A stretch of DNA of 64,000 bases, from positions 310,001 to 374,000 of the forward strand of contig CAVXDY010000003.1 in NCBI GenBank assembly GCA_963760715.1. The letters are read 5' to 3'. The notes beneath the pieces were generated by a model that was given only the letters and a program-made list of their open reading frames with translations, was not told the DNA's origin and ran no database searches. The position numbers and the translations under genes were made by a program. Positions 1-8,888 of the stretch are shown here, one piece after another (the stretch's first letter is position 1; each line of letters starts with the position of its first letter). The DNA comes from CAVXDY01 sp963760715 (GTDB lineage Bacteria > Actinomycetota > Thermoleophilia > Miltoncostaeales > Miltoncostaeaceae).

Positions 1-18
1 GACCGGGCCCACCGCCAT
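1..18 (-). CDS. DUF6325 family protein, 5' end only (partial)
   Basis: Only the first six codons lie in the window. On the minus strand ATG is preceded by AAAGGAGA at ideal distance and reads MAVGPV. This matches the N-termini of the DUF6325 proteins at 4723-5265 (MAIGPV) and 32227 (MGPV), so another member probably starts here and runs off the left edge. The call rests on six residues and a good ribosome binding site. Confidence 0.4.
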
Positions 19-100
19 AAGCGTCTCCTTTTGATCTCGCCTGTCGATCTCGCTGTCGGCACCGCTCGAACCAGCCGGTCCGACGGCCCAGATTACAGCG

Positions 101-172
101 TGCCGGCGCAGTAGCGTTGCCCCTGTGGCGAAGGGGACGAAGCGGGGCGCGTGCTCATGTCGTGACCATGCT
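101..172 (+). pseudogene. Fragment of a cyclic-nucleotide-binding protein gene
   Basis: This stretch is about 80% identical over ~45 bases to 5759-5805, which reads PRGEGDEGALFGVL, a typical cNMP-binding-domain segment. Here the same frame reads PCGEGDEAGRVLMS and then stops. I take it as a decayed piece of the same ancestral gene, lying just upstream of the PLP-enzyme gene. Confidence is low because it is short. Confidence 0.3.
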
Positions 173-183
173 GGTCGGCGTAC

Positions 184-1293
184 GTGACGACGTCCCCGAA
201 CGATCGTGAGCGCCTCGGCTCGAGAGCGTGGGCGGACGAGGCGGTCCGTCGCATCGAGGCCGACGCCAATCGCTCGGCCGACACGCATCTGCACGCCTTT
301 CCGCTGCCCGGGGACTGGGGCATCGACCTGTACCTGAAGGACGAGTCGGTCCACCCGACGGGATCGCTGAAGCACCGGCTCGCACGCTCGCTGTTCCTCT
401 ACGGCCTGTGCAACGGCTGGATCCTGGAGGGGACGACGATCGTCGAGGCCTCCAGCGGCTCGACGGCCGTCTCCGAGGCGTACTTCGCGCGGTTCCTCGG
501 CCTGCCGTTCGTGGCCGTCATGCCGGCCTCCACCAGCCCCGAGAAGATCGCGCTGATCGAGGCGGAGGGAGCGTCGTGTCACCTGGTGGACGACCCGATG
601 ACCGTGTACGACGAGGCGCACCGGCTCGCGGCCGAGCACGGCGGATACTTCCTCGACCAGTTCACCTACGCGGAGCGCGCGACCGACTGGCGCGGCAACA
701 ACAACATCGCGGAGTCGATCTTCAGCCAGATGGCGCTGGAGCGGCACCCGGTCCCCGCGTGGATCGTGGTGGGGGCCGGAACCGGCGGGACGAGCGCGAC
801 GATCGGCCGCTACGCCCGCTTCGGCCGGTACGCCACGCGGATGTGCGTCGTCGACCCTGAGGACTCGATCTTCTACGCGAGCTGGGCGGGCGACCCGTCG
901 GCGTTCACCGGCCGGCCGTCGCGCATCGAGGGCATCGGGCGCCAGCGCGTCGAGCCCTCGTTCCTTCCGGACATCGTGGACCGGATGATCCAGGTTCCCG
1001 ATGCCGCGTCGATCGCGACGATGCGCCTCGTCCGCACGCTCACGGGACGCAGCGTCGGCGGCTCAACCGGGACCAACGTCTGGGGAGCGTGCACGCTCGT
1101 CGCCGAGATGCTCTCGCGCGGCGAGCGAGGCAGCGTCGTCACCCTGATCTGCGACGGCGGGGACCGCTACGCCGGCACCTACTACAGCGACGCCTGGGTC
1201 GGTGATCAGGGCCTCGATCTCGCGCCGTACACCGAGGCGCTCGAGACGTTCCTGGAGTGCGGCGCGTTCCCCGTCCTGGGGTCGGGAACCTAG
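184..1293 (+). CDS. PLP-dependent cysteine synthase-family enzyme, probable L-cysteine desulfhydrase (Cds1-like)
   Basis: A 369-residue fold-type II PLP enzyme. The PLP lysine is K63 in the segment TGSLKHRLARSLFLY, followed by the phosphate/substrate loop EASSGSTAVSEAY near residue 95 and a glycine-rich GAGTGGTSATIGRY loop near residue 200. The SLKHRLARSLF signature and the length match the mycobacterial Cds1 (Rv3684) group, which releases H2S, pyruvate and ammonia from cysteine, better than the biosynthetic CysK/CysM group. The start is GTG at 184. It stands alone, convergent with the small DUF1059 gene. Whether it degrades or makes cysteine is inferred from family resemblance. Confidence 0.85.
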   Translation: MTTSPNDRERLGSRAWADEAVRRIEADANRSADTHLHAFPLPGDWGIDLYLKDESVHPTGSLKHRLARSLFLYGLCNGWILEGTTIVEASSGSTAVSEAYFARFLGLPFVAVMPASTSPEKIALIEAEGASCHLVDDPMTVYDEAHRLAAEHGGYFLDQFTYAERATDWRGNNNIAESIFSQMALERHPVPAWIVVGAGTGGTSATIGRYARFGRYATRMCVVDPEDSIFYASWAGDPSAFTGRPSRIEGIGRQRVEPSFLPDIVDRMIQVPDAASIATMRLVRTLTGRSVGGSTGTNVWGACTLVAEMLSRGERGSVVTLICDGGDRYAGTYYSDAWVGDQGLDLAPYTEALETFLECGAFPVLGSGT

Positions 1294-1298
1294 CTTCG

Positions 1299-1472
1299 CT
1301 AAACCTCGGTGATCACGTCGTTGATCGCGTCCACGACCTCCGGCGGGACCTCGTCCATCCCATGGGCGTCGCGGGCGTGAACGTGGATGTCGGCGAACAG
1401 CTTCTTCTCGTCCTCACTGCGCGTCACCCATTCGCAGCCCGGCACCACATCACCGCACCTGAACTGCTTCAT
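1299..1472 (-). CDS. DUF1059 domain-containing small protein
   Basis: A 57-residue protein starting MKQFRCGDVVPGC and carrying a HARDAHGM segment, the usual DUF1059 pattern of a short Cys-containing N-terminus followed by an HxxxxHG motif. The open frame extends 34 codons upstream, but I start at the ATG at 1472 because a GGGGG ribosome binding site sits five bases before it and family members begin with MKxxxCG. It ends six bases from the stop of the convergent PLP-enzyme gene. Function of the family is unknown. Confidence 0.8.
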   Translation of the reverse strand: MKQFRCGDVVPGCEWVTRSEDEKKLFADIHVHARDAHGMDEVPPEVVDAINDVITEV

Positions 1473-1572
1473 CGGTCCCCCCTGACCGCGCGTTGCGGCC
1501 AATACTAACCCGCCCGACGGAGGGCGGCTGAGGAGGAAACCGCCGCAGGCACGCGGGAGTACGATCGGCCGC

Positions 1573-2493
1573 ATGTGCCGGATCCTGGCCTACCTCGGTG
1601 AGCCGCTCCCCGCGAGGAACCTGCTCTTCGACACCGACAACTGTCTCGTCCGGCAGTCGTACAGCCCGCGGATGATGAACACGTTCCTCAACCTCGCGGG
1701 CTTCGGCATGAAGGCGTGGGATCCGACGTCCCTGCGGCCCGAGGATCCGTTCACCTACCGCGCGACCACCCTGCCGTCGTTCGACCGCAACCTGCGCTAC
1801 CTCTCGTCCAAGCTCGCGCCGGAATGCCTGGTCGCCCACGTTCGCGGCGTCACCTACTCCGACGAGGCGGTCGTCGCCGACACGAACCTGCACCCCTTCC
1901 ACTTTGCCGGCGCCCGCGTCGTCCTCGCGCACAACGGGCACCTGCGCCAGTTCCCGCGGATGCGCTACGCGCTCGTCGAGCACGTGCGTCCCGATCTCGC
2001 GCGGCACATCGAGGGGACGACCGACTCCGAGTGGATCTACGCGCTGGTGCTGTCGCAGCTCGACGATCCCTACGGGCTCCCGGAGACCCGCGAGCTCGCG
2101 GATGCGACCGCCGAGGCCCTACGCATCCTGCGCACGGTCCGTGACGCACACGGCATCGACACCTCCTCGCCGGTCAACCTGTGCTTCAGCACCGGCCGCG
2201 CCGTGGTCGCCACCCGCTTCTCCTTCGACTACGGCTGGTACCCGCCCGAGGACGAGATGCTCGAGACCGACCTCCCGTTCGTGAGCCTCTGGTACGCCAT
2301 CGGGGGCGAGTACGCGGAGCGCGACGGCGACTGGCAGATGACGGCCGGCGATCCGCCCCGCTCGGTGATCATCGCCTCGGAGCCGCTCACGACCGACCAC
2401 TCGAGCTGGCTCGAGGTGCCGGAGTACTCGATGCTGACCGCCGAGCTCACCCCCGCAGGCCTCGAGTTCGAGACACGCGACCTGGATGTCTGA
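1573..2493 (+). CDS. Class II glutamine amidotransferase
   Basis: A 306-residue protein beginning MCRILAYLGEP, with the catalytic N-terminal nucleophile Cys2 exposed after Met removal. It also has VAHVRG (near residue 93), LAHNGHL (near 116) and GTTDSEWIY (near 150), all landmarks of the N-terminal-nucleophile amidotransferase fold (GATase_4/GATase_6, as in YafJ and EgtC). No synthase domain is attached, so the ammonia or glutamyl acceptor is unknown. Its last eight bases overlap the start of the following cyclic-nucleotide-binding gene, so the two are probably co-translated. Confidence 0.85.
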   Translation: MCRILAYLGEPLPARNLLFDTDNCLVRQSYSPRMMNTFLNLAGFGMKAWDPTSLRPEDPFTYRATTLPSFDRNLRYLSSKLAPECLVAHVRGVTYSDEAVVADTNLHPFHFAGARVVLAHNGHLRQFPRMRYALVEHVRPDLARHIEGTTDSEWIYALVLSQLDDPYGLPETRELADATAEALRILRTVRDAHGIDTSSPVNLCFSTGRAVVATRFSFDYGWYPPEDEMLETDLPFVSLWYAIGGEYAERDGDWQMTAGDPPRSVIIASEPLTTDHSSWLEVPEYSMLTAELTPAGLEFETRDLDV

Positions 2494-3457
2494 CGGCGCG
2501 ACCGTCGACTTCCTCGCCACCGTTCCGCTCCTCGAAGGCCGGGAGGAGGCGGACCTGGTGCAGCTGGCGCGGGTGCTGCGCCGGCGGCGGGTGGAGGAGG
2601 GTGAGCTTTTCTGGCGCCAGGGGGACGACGCGCGGGAGATGGTGTTCATCGTCGAGGGAGGCCTCTCGGCGTCGCTGCACGTACCGGGCGATCGCGTGGT
2701 GGAGATCCGGAGGGCCGGTCCGGGGGAGGTGATCGGCGAGATCGCGCTACTCGACGGCGGCGGGCACACCACGACCGTGCGCGCGACCGAGACCGCAACG
2801 GTGCTCGCGCTCGGCCGGGTGGATTTCGCCGCGCTGCTCGCCGGCCAGGATCCGTCGGCGTTCCAGCTGAAGCGCCGCATCGCCGCCCTCCTGACGGCAC
2901 GCCATCGCAATCAGCTTCGGCACCTCGGCATCTCGCTCGGCGGCGCGCTGGACGGCCCGCCGGCCGCGGATGCTCAGGCGTTCGCCGAGCTGGAGCACTG
3001 CGGCCCGCCCGACAGCAGGTACGTGCGTCGCATGGCGACCTTCCACGACTTCGATTCGCTGGCGCTCTGGGGCTTTCTGACGTCGGGGACCTATGCCCGG
3101 TGCCCGCCGGGGCGGACGCTGCTCGCCGAGGGGGAGCCGTCGACGGCCTGCTACCTCACGATCAACGGCGCGGTCGAGAAGGTGCTGGTTCGCGGCGACC
3201 AGCGCATCCGCGTCGGGCTGGCCGGGCCGGGGAAGGCGTTCGGCTACGAGAGCCTCATCGACGGCGAGCCCTCTCCCGTCACCGCGGTCACGCGGGAGCG
3301 CTCGCTCCTGCTCGCCCTGCCGCGCGACCCGTTCGAGCAGCTCTTCAACGGGGAGGACGCCGTCTCCCGCGTCTTCCTCGACGTGATCCAGCGGGACCTG
3401 GTGGCCACGTTGCGCCAGACGTTGCGCCCGCACGCGCGCCTCGCGGCGAGCCTTTGA
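2486..3457 (+). CDS. Protein with two cyclic-nucleotide-binding (CRP-like) domains
   Basis: A 323-residue protein. The first cNMP-type beta-roll is at about residues 8-120 (FWRQGDDAREMVFIVEGG, then GPGEVIGEIALLDGG) and the second at about 190-300 (LLAEGEPSTACYLTINGAVEKVL, then GPGKAFGYESLIDGEPSPVTA). No DNA-binding helix-turn-helix or catalytic domain is visible, so it probably senses a ligand and acts through protein contacts. It overlaps the upstream glutamine amidotransferase by eight bases, implying a two-gene operon. The ligand cannot be told from sequence: the usual cAMP-contact arginine is not clear in either domain. Confidence 0.8.
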   Translation: MSDGATVDFLATVPLLEGREEADLVQLARVLRRRRVEEGELFWRQGDDAREMVFIVEGGLSASLHVPGDRVVEIRRAGPGEVIGEIALLDGGGHTTTVRATETATVLALGRVDFAALLAGQDPSAFQLKRRIAALLTARHRNQLRHLGISLGGALDGPPAADAQAFAELEHCGPPDSRYVRRMATFHDFDSLALWGFLTSGTYARCPPGRTLLAEGEPSTACYLTINGAVEKVLVRGDQRIRVGLAGPGKAFGYESLIDGEPSPVTAVTRERSLLLALPRDPFEQLFNGEDAVSRVFLDVIQRDLVATLRQTLRPHARLAASL

Positions 3458-3485
3458 GTCGGTACGCCGCGCCGAATCGTGAACG

Positions 3486-3839
3486 CTAGGTCGACCCGCG
3501 AACGATCCTCCTCGGCCGGTCGCGGTCGGACACCTCGAGGGCCATATGAGTCGGAGACCAGATGCAGACGATGAGCAGCTGCCGCGCTCCGCGTAGCGGA
3601 CCGATGCCGACATCGAGGTCGGCCGGCCGGCCTTCCAGCGCCTGTCGCACCCAGTGCAACCGCAGGTCCTCATCGAGGTCGATCCGCATCCGAGTCTTCC
3701 GAGGCGATTCGTCCGCGATCAGAATGCTCCGCTCCTCGGGCGGCCGGCCCAGAGGACCGGGCAGGGCGTACACCACCGCGATGGTGCCCTCGGCGATGTC
3801 GAGCTGCTCGGCCGCTCCGGGTGGGAGGCGTTGGGGCAT
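3486..3839 (-). CDS. Hypothetical protein
   Basis: A 117-residue frame, convergent with the cNMP-binding gene. I start at the ATG giving MPQRLPPGAAEQL; an upstream in-frame ATG at 3863 would add eight residues. Composition looks protein-like (LIVCIWSPTHMALEVSD near the C-terminus, no low-complexity arginine runs) but I recognise no domain, signal peptide or membrane segment. No close neighbour explains a role. Confidence 0.45.
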   Translation of the reverse strand: MPQRLPPGAAEQLDIAEGTIAVVYALPGPLGRPPEERSILIADESPRKTRMRIDLDEDLRLHWVRQALEGRPADLDVGIGPLRGARQLLIVCIWSPTHMALEVSDRDRPRRIVRGST

Positions 3840-3963
3840 CGGAGGTCCGCGACCATATTTCATCGACGGTCGCGTCGAGCACCGAAACGCGAGCGGTGAC
3901 GTGGATACGGGCCGAGGTACTGCCAGGCCGATCGAGCGGGGTACGAGTGGGCCCGGGAGGGCG

Positions 3964-3991
3964 CGGGAATCCCATCGGAAAGGGGTTCCCG
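3964..3991. terminator. Stem-loop downstream of the DUF7144 gene
   Basis: CGGGAATCCC and GGGGTTCCCG can pair as a ten-base stem (one G-T pair) around an eight-base loop. It lies 90 bases past the stop of the leftward DUF7144 gene. No T-tract follows, so a terminator role is plausible but unproven. The rest of 3864-4080 shows no gene. Confidence 0.35.
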
Positions 3992-4080
3992 GCTCTCCCA
4001 GCTTCCCCTCATGCCGTCGTTTCCGCGGCGGGGCCCCGCCGGCAAGCGGGGCGCCGAGGCGACGGCACGGCGCTCGAACC

Positions 4081-4494
4081 TCAGCCCCTCAGGTCGTCCC
4101 TCGCCTCCTTCCAGCCCGCCGTGAGCGCGTACAGGACCGCGATCTCGAGCCCGATGGCCAGCAGGCTCCAGAGCGGGTAGGCGGGGAACCAGGCGATCTG
4201 GCCGATGCCGTTGATGAGGATCGCCGCGATCGCGAACCAGCGCCCCCAGCCCTTGCCGGAGAAGAGCGCCCCGGCGGCCAGCATCAGGACGATGCCCCAG
4301 ATGATGAGGCTCCATCCCCAGGCGGTGAAGTTGGTCGTCACCAGAAGACCCGACTCGGTGACGGCGTAGGTCTCGTCCTTCAAGAGCGCCGCCAGGCCCT
4401 GGATGATGTCGATGGCGCCGATCGTGAACATGACGGCGGCGGCGAAGACGACCCACCCCGTCCACGCCGACGACTTGTATTGGTCCGTGGACAC
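4081..4494 (-). CDS. DUF7144 family four-helix membrane protein, copy 1
   Basis: A 137-residue integral membrane protein with four hydrophobic segments (about 13-33, 55-78, 84-103 and 108-126). It starts at GTG as MSTDQYKSSAWTGW and ends in a short charged cytoplasmic tail. It is almost identical to the protein at 8889-9302; they differ mainly at residue 8 (S/P), one L/F in the first loop and the last few residues. The Trp/Gly-rich pattern matches the actinobacterial DUF7144 family, whose function is unknown. It lies downstream of a DUF6325 gene on the same strand. Confidence 0.8.
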   Translation of the reverse strand: MSTDQYKSSAWTGWVVFAAAVMFTIGAIDIIQGLAALLKDETYAVTESGLLVTTNFTAWGWSLIIWGIVLMLAAGALFSGKGWGRWFAIAAILINGIGQIAWFPAYPLWSLLAIGLEIAVLYALTAGWKEARDDLRG

Positions 4495-4628
4495 TGCTCC
4501 TCCTGATGTTGGGCCCGGGCCTCACGGCGCGGGCGAACGGTCAGCGAACGCTCAGGTCGAATCGTCCGCGCGGGGCGGCTCACGCGAGCGGCGCGAGCCG
4601 CCACCTGAGACCGCGCGGCGTCGGTTTC

Positions 4629-4688
4629 CTACCTGCGGCGCGCGACGCGTCGCGAGGTGCGGCGTGCGACCCTGCGGCCTCCCATCAT
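4629..4688 (-). CDS. Possible 19-residue basic peptide
   Basis: Between the DUF6325 stop and the DUF7144 start, a GAGAGGAGG ribosome binding site precedes ATGATG and a frame reading MMGGRRVARRTSRRVARRR before TAG. DUF6325 genes elsewhere in the window are also followed by a short basic protein with a strong binding site, so this may be a truncated equivalent. It is too short to judge by composition. Confidence 0.25.
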   Translation of the reverse strand: MMGGRRVARRTSRRVARRR

Positions 4689-4722
4689 CGTGAGCCTCCT
4701 CTCGTGGTGGTGTCGGGCGGGC

Positions 4723-5265
4723 TCATGCGGCCGCCCCGCGGTTCTCGATCGCGTGGGCCTGGGCGGCCTCCTCGGCGCTGACCAGCCCGATCCCGATCAG
4801 GTCGAGGGGGCTGATGAAGCCGTCCGAGATGCGAAAGCCGCCCGCGCGGGCGATCGCGTTTCGCAGCGGCACCGCCCAGTGGTGCTCGATCAAGAGCAGG
4901 GCCGCGGCCGAGTCGTTGGGGATGTCCTCGATGATGTCCCAGGCCTCGTCCTCGTCGAAGGCGCTGATGCCGTCGGCGGCGGCCTGGGCGCCGGCGAGCG
5001 CGCCCTCCTCCAGGCCCTCCTCGCCCTCGATCCCGAGGCCGATCAGGGCGCCGATCTTGCTGCCGAGCTCGATCGCCTCGTCCTTGGTGAGGTTGCTCAG
5101 GTGGAGCACCTCGATGTCGCCCTGGGCGTCCTTGTGCACCGCCAGCGCATCGATCACGCGCACGGTGTCGCTCTCGCGCAGGCGCTCGAGCTCCTCGATG
5201 ATCTCGCCGTGGAAGTCGGGGTGCTCGAAGCCCAGCACGATCAGCTGGACCGGTCCGATGGCCAT
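4723..5265 (-). CDS. DUF6325 family protein (long form)
   Basis: A 180-residue soluble acidic protein. The N-terminal half (MAIGPVQLIVLGFEHPDF, GEIIEELERLRESDTVRVID, AVHKDAQGD) matches the DUF6325 pattern also seen at 32227 and 38288: a beta strand, a secretory-like GEI helix and a DTVRVID strand. The C-terminal part (HHWAVPLRNAIARAGG) carries the conserved end of the fold. An open frame runs far upstream, but GAGAGGACGAG directly before the ATG at 5265 fixes the start. Its role is unknown; such genes sit in actinobacterial stress clusters. The same gene survives only as a 5' fragment at 28238-28342. Confidence 0.75.
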   Translation of the reverse strand: MAIGPVQLIVLGFEHPDFHGEIIEELERLRESDTVRVIDALAVHKDAQGDIEVLHLSNLTKDEAIELGSKIGALIGLGIEGEEGLEEGALAGAQAAADGISAFDEDEAWDIIEDIPNDSAAALLLIEHHWAVPLRNAIARAGGFRISDGFISPLDLIGIGLVSAEEAAQAHAIENRGAAA

Positions 5266-5675
5266 GTCTCGTCCTCTCTCTGTCGATGGGTCCGGCGAGG
5301 ACGCCGCGAGCGCCTTCGCCTTGGGAATGCCGCGCGCTCCGGGGATCACTCTCGCCTTCTGGCAACCGGAGGAAGCATCCGAGGACCGGACCGCTCTCTC
5401 GTGGGTTCTCCGCGCGCTTGTTCGGATAACCCGAGGCACGGGACGCGCGCTCACCCATGGGGTCGACACGCGCCCCGGCCGGCGTGGTGGACGCTTGCGA
5501 AACAGGCCACGGTCTCCCGAATTGGTCCCAGCGTGCCTCGGGCACTCAGCCGTGATGGCCACTCTCCTGGCTCAGCTGGTGAGACACGCCGGGGAGGCGA
5601 CCGTATCTCAACAGGGCAGGGGCAGTCACCCGGTCGTCGGCGACGCCTCGCCTGAGCGGCGCTGGGGATGGCCTG

Positions 5676-5744
5676 GCGAGCGGACCGCCCGGGGCCGGGC
5701 CGCCCGCAGCGAGGTGCCCCGCTCCCGGCAGGCTGAATTCAAGC
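5676..5744 (+). pseudogene. Fragment of a DUF2252 gene (N-terminal part)
   Basis: About 65 bases here are nearly identical to 11808-11876 inside the intact DUF2252 gene; both encode ERTARGRAARSEVPRSRQAE. No start or downstream domain follows. It is a leftover of a third DUF2252 copy. The surrounding stretch 5266-5675 shows no gene I can support. Confidence 0.6.
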
Positions 5745-5759
5745 CCGGGGAGAGCGTGA

Positions 5760-5933
5760 GCCGGCGCAGCAGCGTTGTCCCCGTGGCGAGGGGGACGAGG
5801 GGGCGCTGTTCGGCGTGCTCCAGGGTCGGATGGAGGTGGTCAGTGTCGTCAACGGCGTGGCGCGTGATCGGCGAGCGGCGGCCTGGCGACGTCTTCGGGG
5901 ACACGTCGGCGGCGCCGATCACCCCTCGGGGGT
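5760..5933 (+). pseudogene. Frameshifted remnant of a cNMP-binding-domain protein
   Basis: One frame reads PRGEGDEGALFGVLQGRMEV and continues VVNGVAR; the next frame resumes IGERRPGDVFGD. Together they form a recognisable cNMP-binding beta-roll of the type fused to thioredoxin-reductase-like flavoproteins, broken by a one-base shift near 5870. No catalytic domain follows: the LuxR-type gene begins 60 bases later. A related scrap is at 101-172. Confidence 0.5.
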
Positions 5934-5936
5934 GAT
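5918..5936 (+). promoter_or_regulatory. Perfect palindrome upstream of the first LuxR-type gene
   Basis: ATCACCCCTCGGGGGTGAT is an 8+3+8 perfect inverted repeat, 58 bases before the GTG/ATG start at 5995. It is the best-formed copy of an element found at ten or more places in the accessory half. Operator function is inferred from symmetry and recurrence. Confidence 0.5.
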
Positions 5937-5994
5937 GGCGAGGCGAGCGTCAGGGCCTTGGCCACCAGGCCGATCGGGGTCGTAGGCTCTGGCC

Positions 5995-8261
5995 ATGAGT
6001 GCCCCGGCGCAGGTTTTCGATCCGAGCATCGTCCTCGAGACCAAGCTCCATCCGCCCCCGGCCCGGCCCGGGCTGGTCGAGCGCGTCGGCTTGTTGCACC
6101 GCTTGGTCGGGTCCGAGGCGTCAGTGGTCGTCGTCAGCGCCCCCGCCGGCTACGGCAAGTCCGTCCTCCTGGCCCAGTACGCGGCCGTCGTCGATCGCCC
6201 GTTCGCCTGGCTCTCGCTCGACGCCACCGACGCCGACCCGGTCGTCCTGGCCCTCGAGCTGGCAACCGCCATCGACCGCGTCGCGCCGGTTGATGCTCGT
6301 GTGTTCGCGAGCCTGGGCAGTCCGGCGCCGGCGATCGAGCGGATGGTCCTTCCCGGACTCGTGAACAGCCTCCACGCTGCCGGGAACGTTGCCCTCGCCG
6401 TGGACGACCTGCACCTGGTCGACAGCCCCGGAAGCGTTGCGATCTTCTCCTTCCTCTGCGAGCACATCCCGCCCGGGACACAGCTCCTGGTCGCAACCCG
6501 CGACACGTCGGCTCTCCCCCTGGGCACCCTGCGCGTGAGCGGGCGGCTGCTCGAGCTCGGTTGGCGCGACCTGATGCTCAGCCGCACGGAGGTGGAGGGC
6601 CTCATGCGAGCGACGGGCGCCCCGCTCGAGGGGCACGACCTGGACTCGCTGCTCGAGCGCACCGAGGGGTGGCCCGCAGCCGTCTACCTCGCCGCGCTCG
6701 CGCTCCGGGACACCGGCGAGGGGCTTGGCTCAGGGGTCGGGGTGGCGGGCGACGATCGCGATCTGGTGGATTACCTCTCCGGCGAGCTGCTCAACCGCCT
6801 GCCGCCCGAGCGGCTCTCCTTCCTCCTTCAGACGTCGGTCCTGGACCGGATCTCGGCGCCGCTGTGCGACGCGGTGCTGGGTCGCCAGGATTCGGCGCGG
6901 GAGATCGCCGCGCTCGAGCACTCGAACCTCTTCGTCCAGCCCCTCGATCGCCGGCGGGAGTGGTACCGCTACCACCATCTCTTCCGGGACGTGCTTCGCG
7001 CCGAACTCGTCCGCTGGGACGCTCGATCCGTGCCGTCGCTCCACCGCCGGGCCTCGCGCTGGCACGAGCGAGAGGGGACGCCCGAGGAGGCCGTGCAGCA
7101 CGCGCTTGCCGCGCGGGAGATGCACCGAGCGGCCGAGCTCGTGGTGGACTCTGGGCGCGGGCTCGTCATCGTCGGTCGCCTGGCCACCGTGCGTCGCTGG
7201 TTGGAGGCCTTTTCGGAGGCCGACTTCGCCGACTCCGCGCCGCTGGCCTTGACCGCGGCCTGGGTATGGCGCTGTACGGGGAGAAGGACCGGGCGCGGCG
7301 GTACGTCTCGGTCGCCGATGGCGCGCCCTGGCGCGGGCCGGGGCCCTTCGACGAGCCGTCGCTCGAGGCCGCCCTGGCGTTCATCAGGGCGGTGTACGGC
7401 TGGGAGGGTGTGAGCCGGATGCGCGCCGATGCGCTCACCGCCTACCGCCTCCTCACCACCGGACACCGGGCTCACGAACCGGCGGCGGTCGCCCTCGGCT
7501 GCAGCCTGACGTTGCTCGGGCGCACCGCAGAGGCGGTGCCTTTGTTGGAGGAGGGCTCGGCGCTCGGGGCGGCCAGGGCGACCGGCCTCGATCCTCGCCC
7601 TGGCCGTGCTGGCGCAGATCGCCCTGGACGAGGGGCAGCTCGACGTGGCGGAGGCGAGGGTCCGCGAGGGGCTCGCGCTCATCGCCGGATGGTCTCGCAG
7701 ACAACACCTTCAGCGCCTCCGTCCACACCATCGCCGCGTGCCTCGGCGCCCGAAGCGGTGACTCTCACGCGCACGCGAGATCCATCTCGAGAAGGCGCAA
7801 TCGGTCCTTCCCCGGGTCGCCGCGGCTCCCTGGCGGTCGATCCGGACGCGCGCGCTGCTGGGCCGGGCCGCCCTTGGGCCGGCGATCTCGCGATGGCGGA
7901 AGCGTTGCTCGAGGAGGCGCGGCGTGAGCTCGCCGGCTACCCCGACGCCGGTATTCTCCCCCGGCTGCTCGTCCAGGAGGAGCGGGCGCTCAAGGCGGCC
8001 CGCGGCGGCGCCGGCGTGCTCAGCGAGCCCCTCTCCGCCGCCGAGCTCAGGGTGCTGGAGCTGCTGCCGACGCACCTCTCCTTGGCCCTGATCGGCGAGA
8101 CCCTTCATATCTCGCGGAGCACGGTCAAGACCCATGTGAGGTCGATCTACCGAAAGCTCGATGTCAGCGAACGCGCCTCGGTCGTCGCGCGCGCGCACCG
8201 GCACGGGCTCTTGGCCCGCGGCGGTCAATCGCCCAGAGGGGGTGATGCGCCGCGGCCCTGA
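5995..8261 (+). pseudogene. MalT-like LuxR-family regulator, copy 1, frameshifted
   Basis: Colinear with the intact 755-residue regulator at 29018-31285. The first frame (5995 to about 7262) holds the N-terminal ATPase with Walker A APAGYGKSVLLAQY near residue 47 and the DDLHL Walker B. Frame then shifts near 7262, again near 7585, near 7690-7750 and near 7850. The C-terminal LuxR helix-turn-helix is readable at about 8030-8230 (LSAAELRVLELL, ISRSTVKTHVRSIYRKLDV). At least four indels relative to the intact copy make a full-length product impossible, though the first 420 residues could still be made. It is followed by its own DUF1269 gene, as in the intact module. Confidence 0.8.
8228..8250 (+). 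promoter_or_regulatory. Copy of the palindromic element before DUF1269 copy 1
   Basis: ATCGCCC, five-base spacer, GGGTGAT, then GCGC. It overlaps the last codons of the decayed LuxR frame and lies 33 bases before the DUF1269 start, at the same place as the element in the intact module (29034-29052). Confidence 0.45.
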
Positions 8262-8282
8262 CCGGGCCAAGCTGTCCCCCTT

Positions 8283-8768
8283 GTGAGCGAGTTGCTCCTC
8301 AGCGTCTTCGCGGGAGCGGAGTCCGCGGCGCGGGCCCTGCGGGGCCTGCAGGCCGAACGCCTGGCCCCGGACAGCTTCGCGTCGGGTGCCACCGTGCGGG
8401 TTGCCGACTCCGGGAGCTACGCCGTCGAGACCACCGGCCACCCCGGCTCGGGGCACTGCTTGCCGGGCATCTTCTGGGACGCCCTGTTCGGGCTGATCCT
8501 CGTCGTTCCCGTCCCGGGCAGCTCATACGGCCCGAGCGCGGGGGCGCTGCTCGGAGCGCTGATCAACGCCGGCGTCAACGAGGGATTCCTGGCGCGCGCC
8601 CGCGAGGCCCTGGTTCCCGGCACCTCGGCCCTGGCGCTTCTCCTCAGGGACGAGGACCAGGACGAGGACCTCGGGCGGCTCCGAGAGCACGGCGGCACCC
8701 TCATCGTGACCTCCCTGTCGCCCGAGCAGGAAGCGGAGCTCGAACGCGAATTCGGTGGGACCGCCTGA
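8283..8768 (+). CDS. DUF1269-type membrane-associated protein, copy 1
   Basis: A 161-residue protein, GTG start, beginning MSELLLSVFAGAESAARALR. An N-terminal alpha/beta ferredoxin-like part is followed by a hydrophobic glycine-rich hairpin (FWDALFGLILVVPVPGSS, GALLGALINAGV; about residues 60-100), then an acidic tail with a DEDQDEDLGRLREHGG stretch. This arrangement is typical of DUF1269 proteins. It is a close paralogue of 28511-28996, and both follow a LuxR-type regulator gene on the same strand, so the pair moved as a unit. Role unknown; stress-linked by context only. Confidence 0.7.
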   Translation: MSELLLSVFAGAESAARALRGLQAERLAPDSFASGATVRVADSGSYAVETTGHPGSGHCLPGIFWDALFGLILVVPVPGSSYGPSAGALLGALINAGVNEGFLARAREALVPGTSALALLLRDEDQDEDLGRLREHGGTLIVTSLSPEQEAELEREFGGTA

Positions 8769-8888
8769 GCCCACCCTTCGTTGCAGCCAAGTCGGCCGCT
8801 CACGCCGAGGGTGAGGCTGGCCTGCAAGGGGGCCCGCGGGTCGTGTCGCAGCCAAGCCGTGAACCGACGGGCGAACCCCCTGCGCGCT

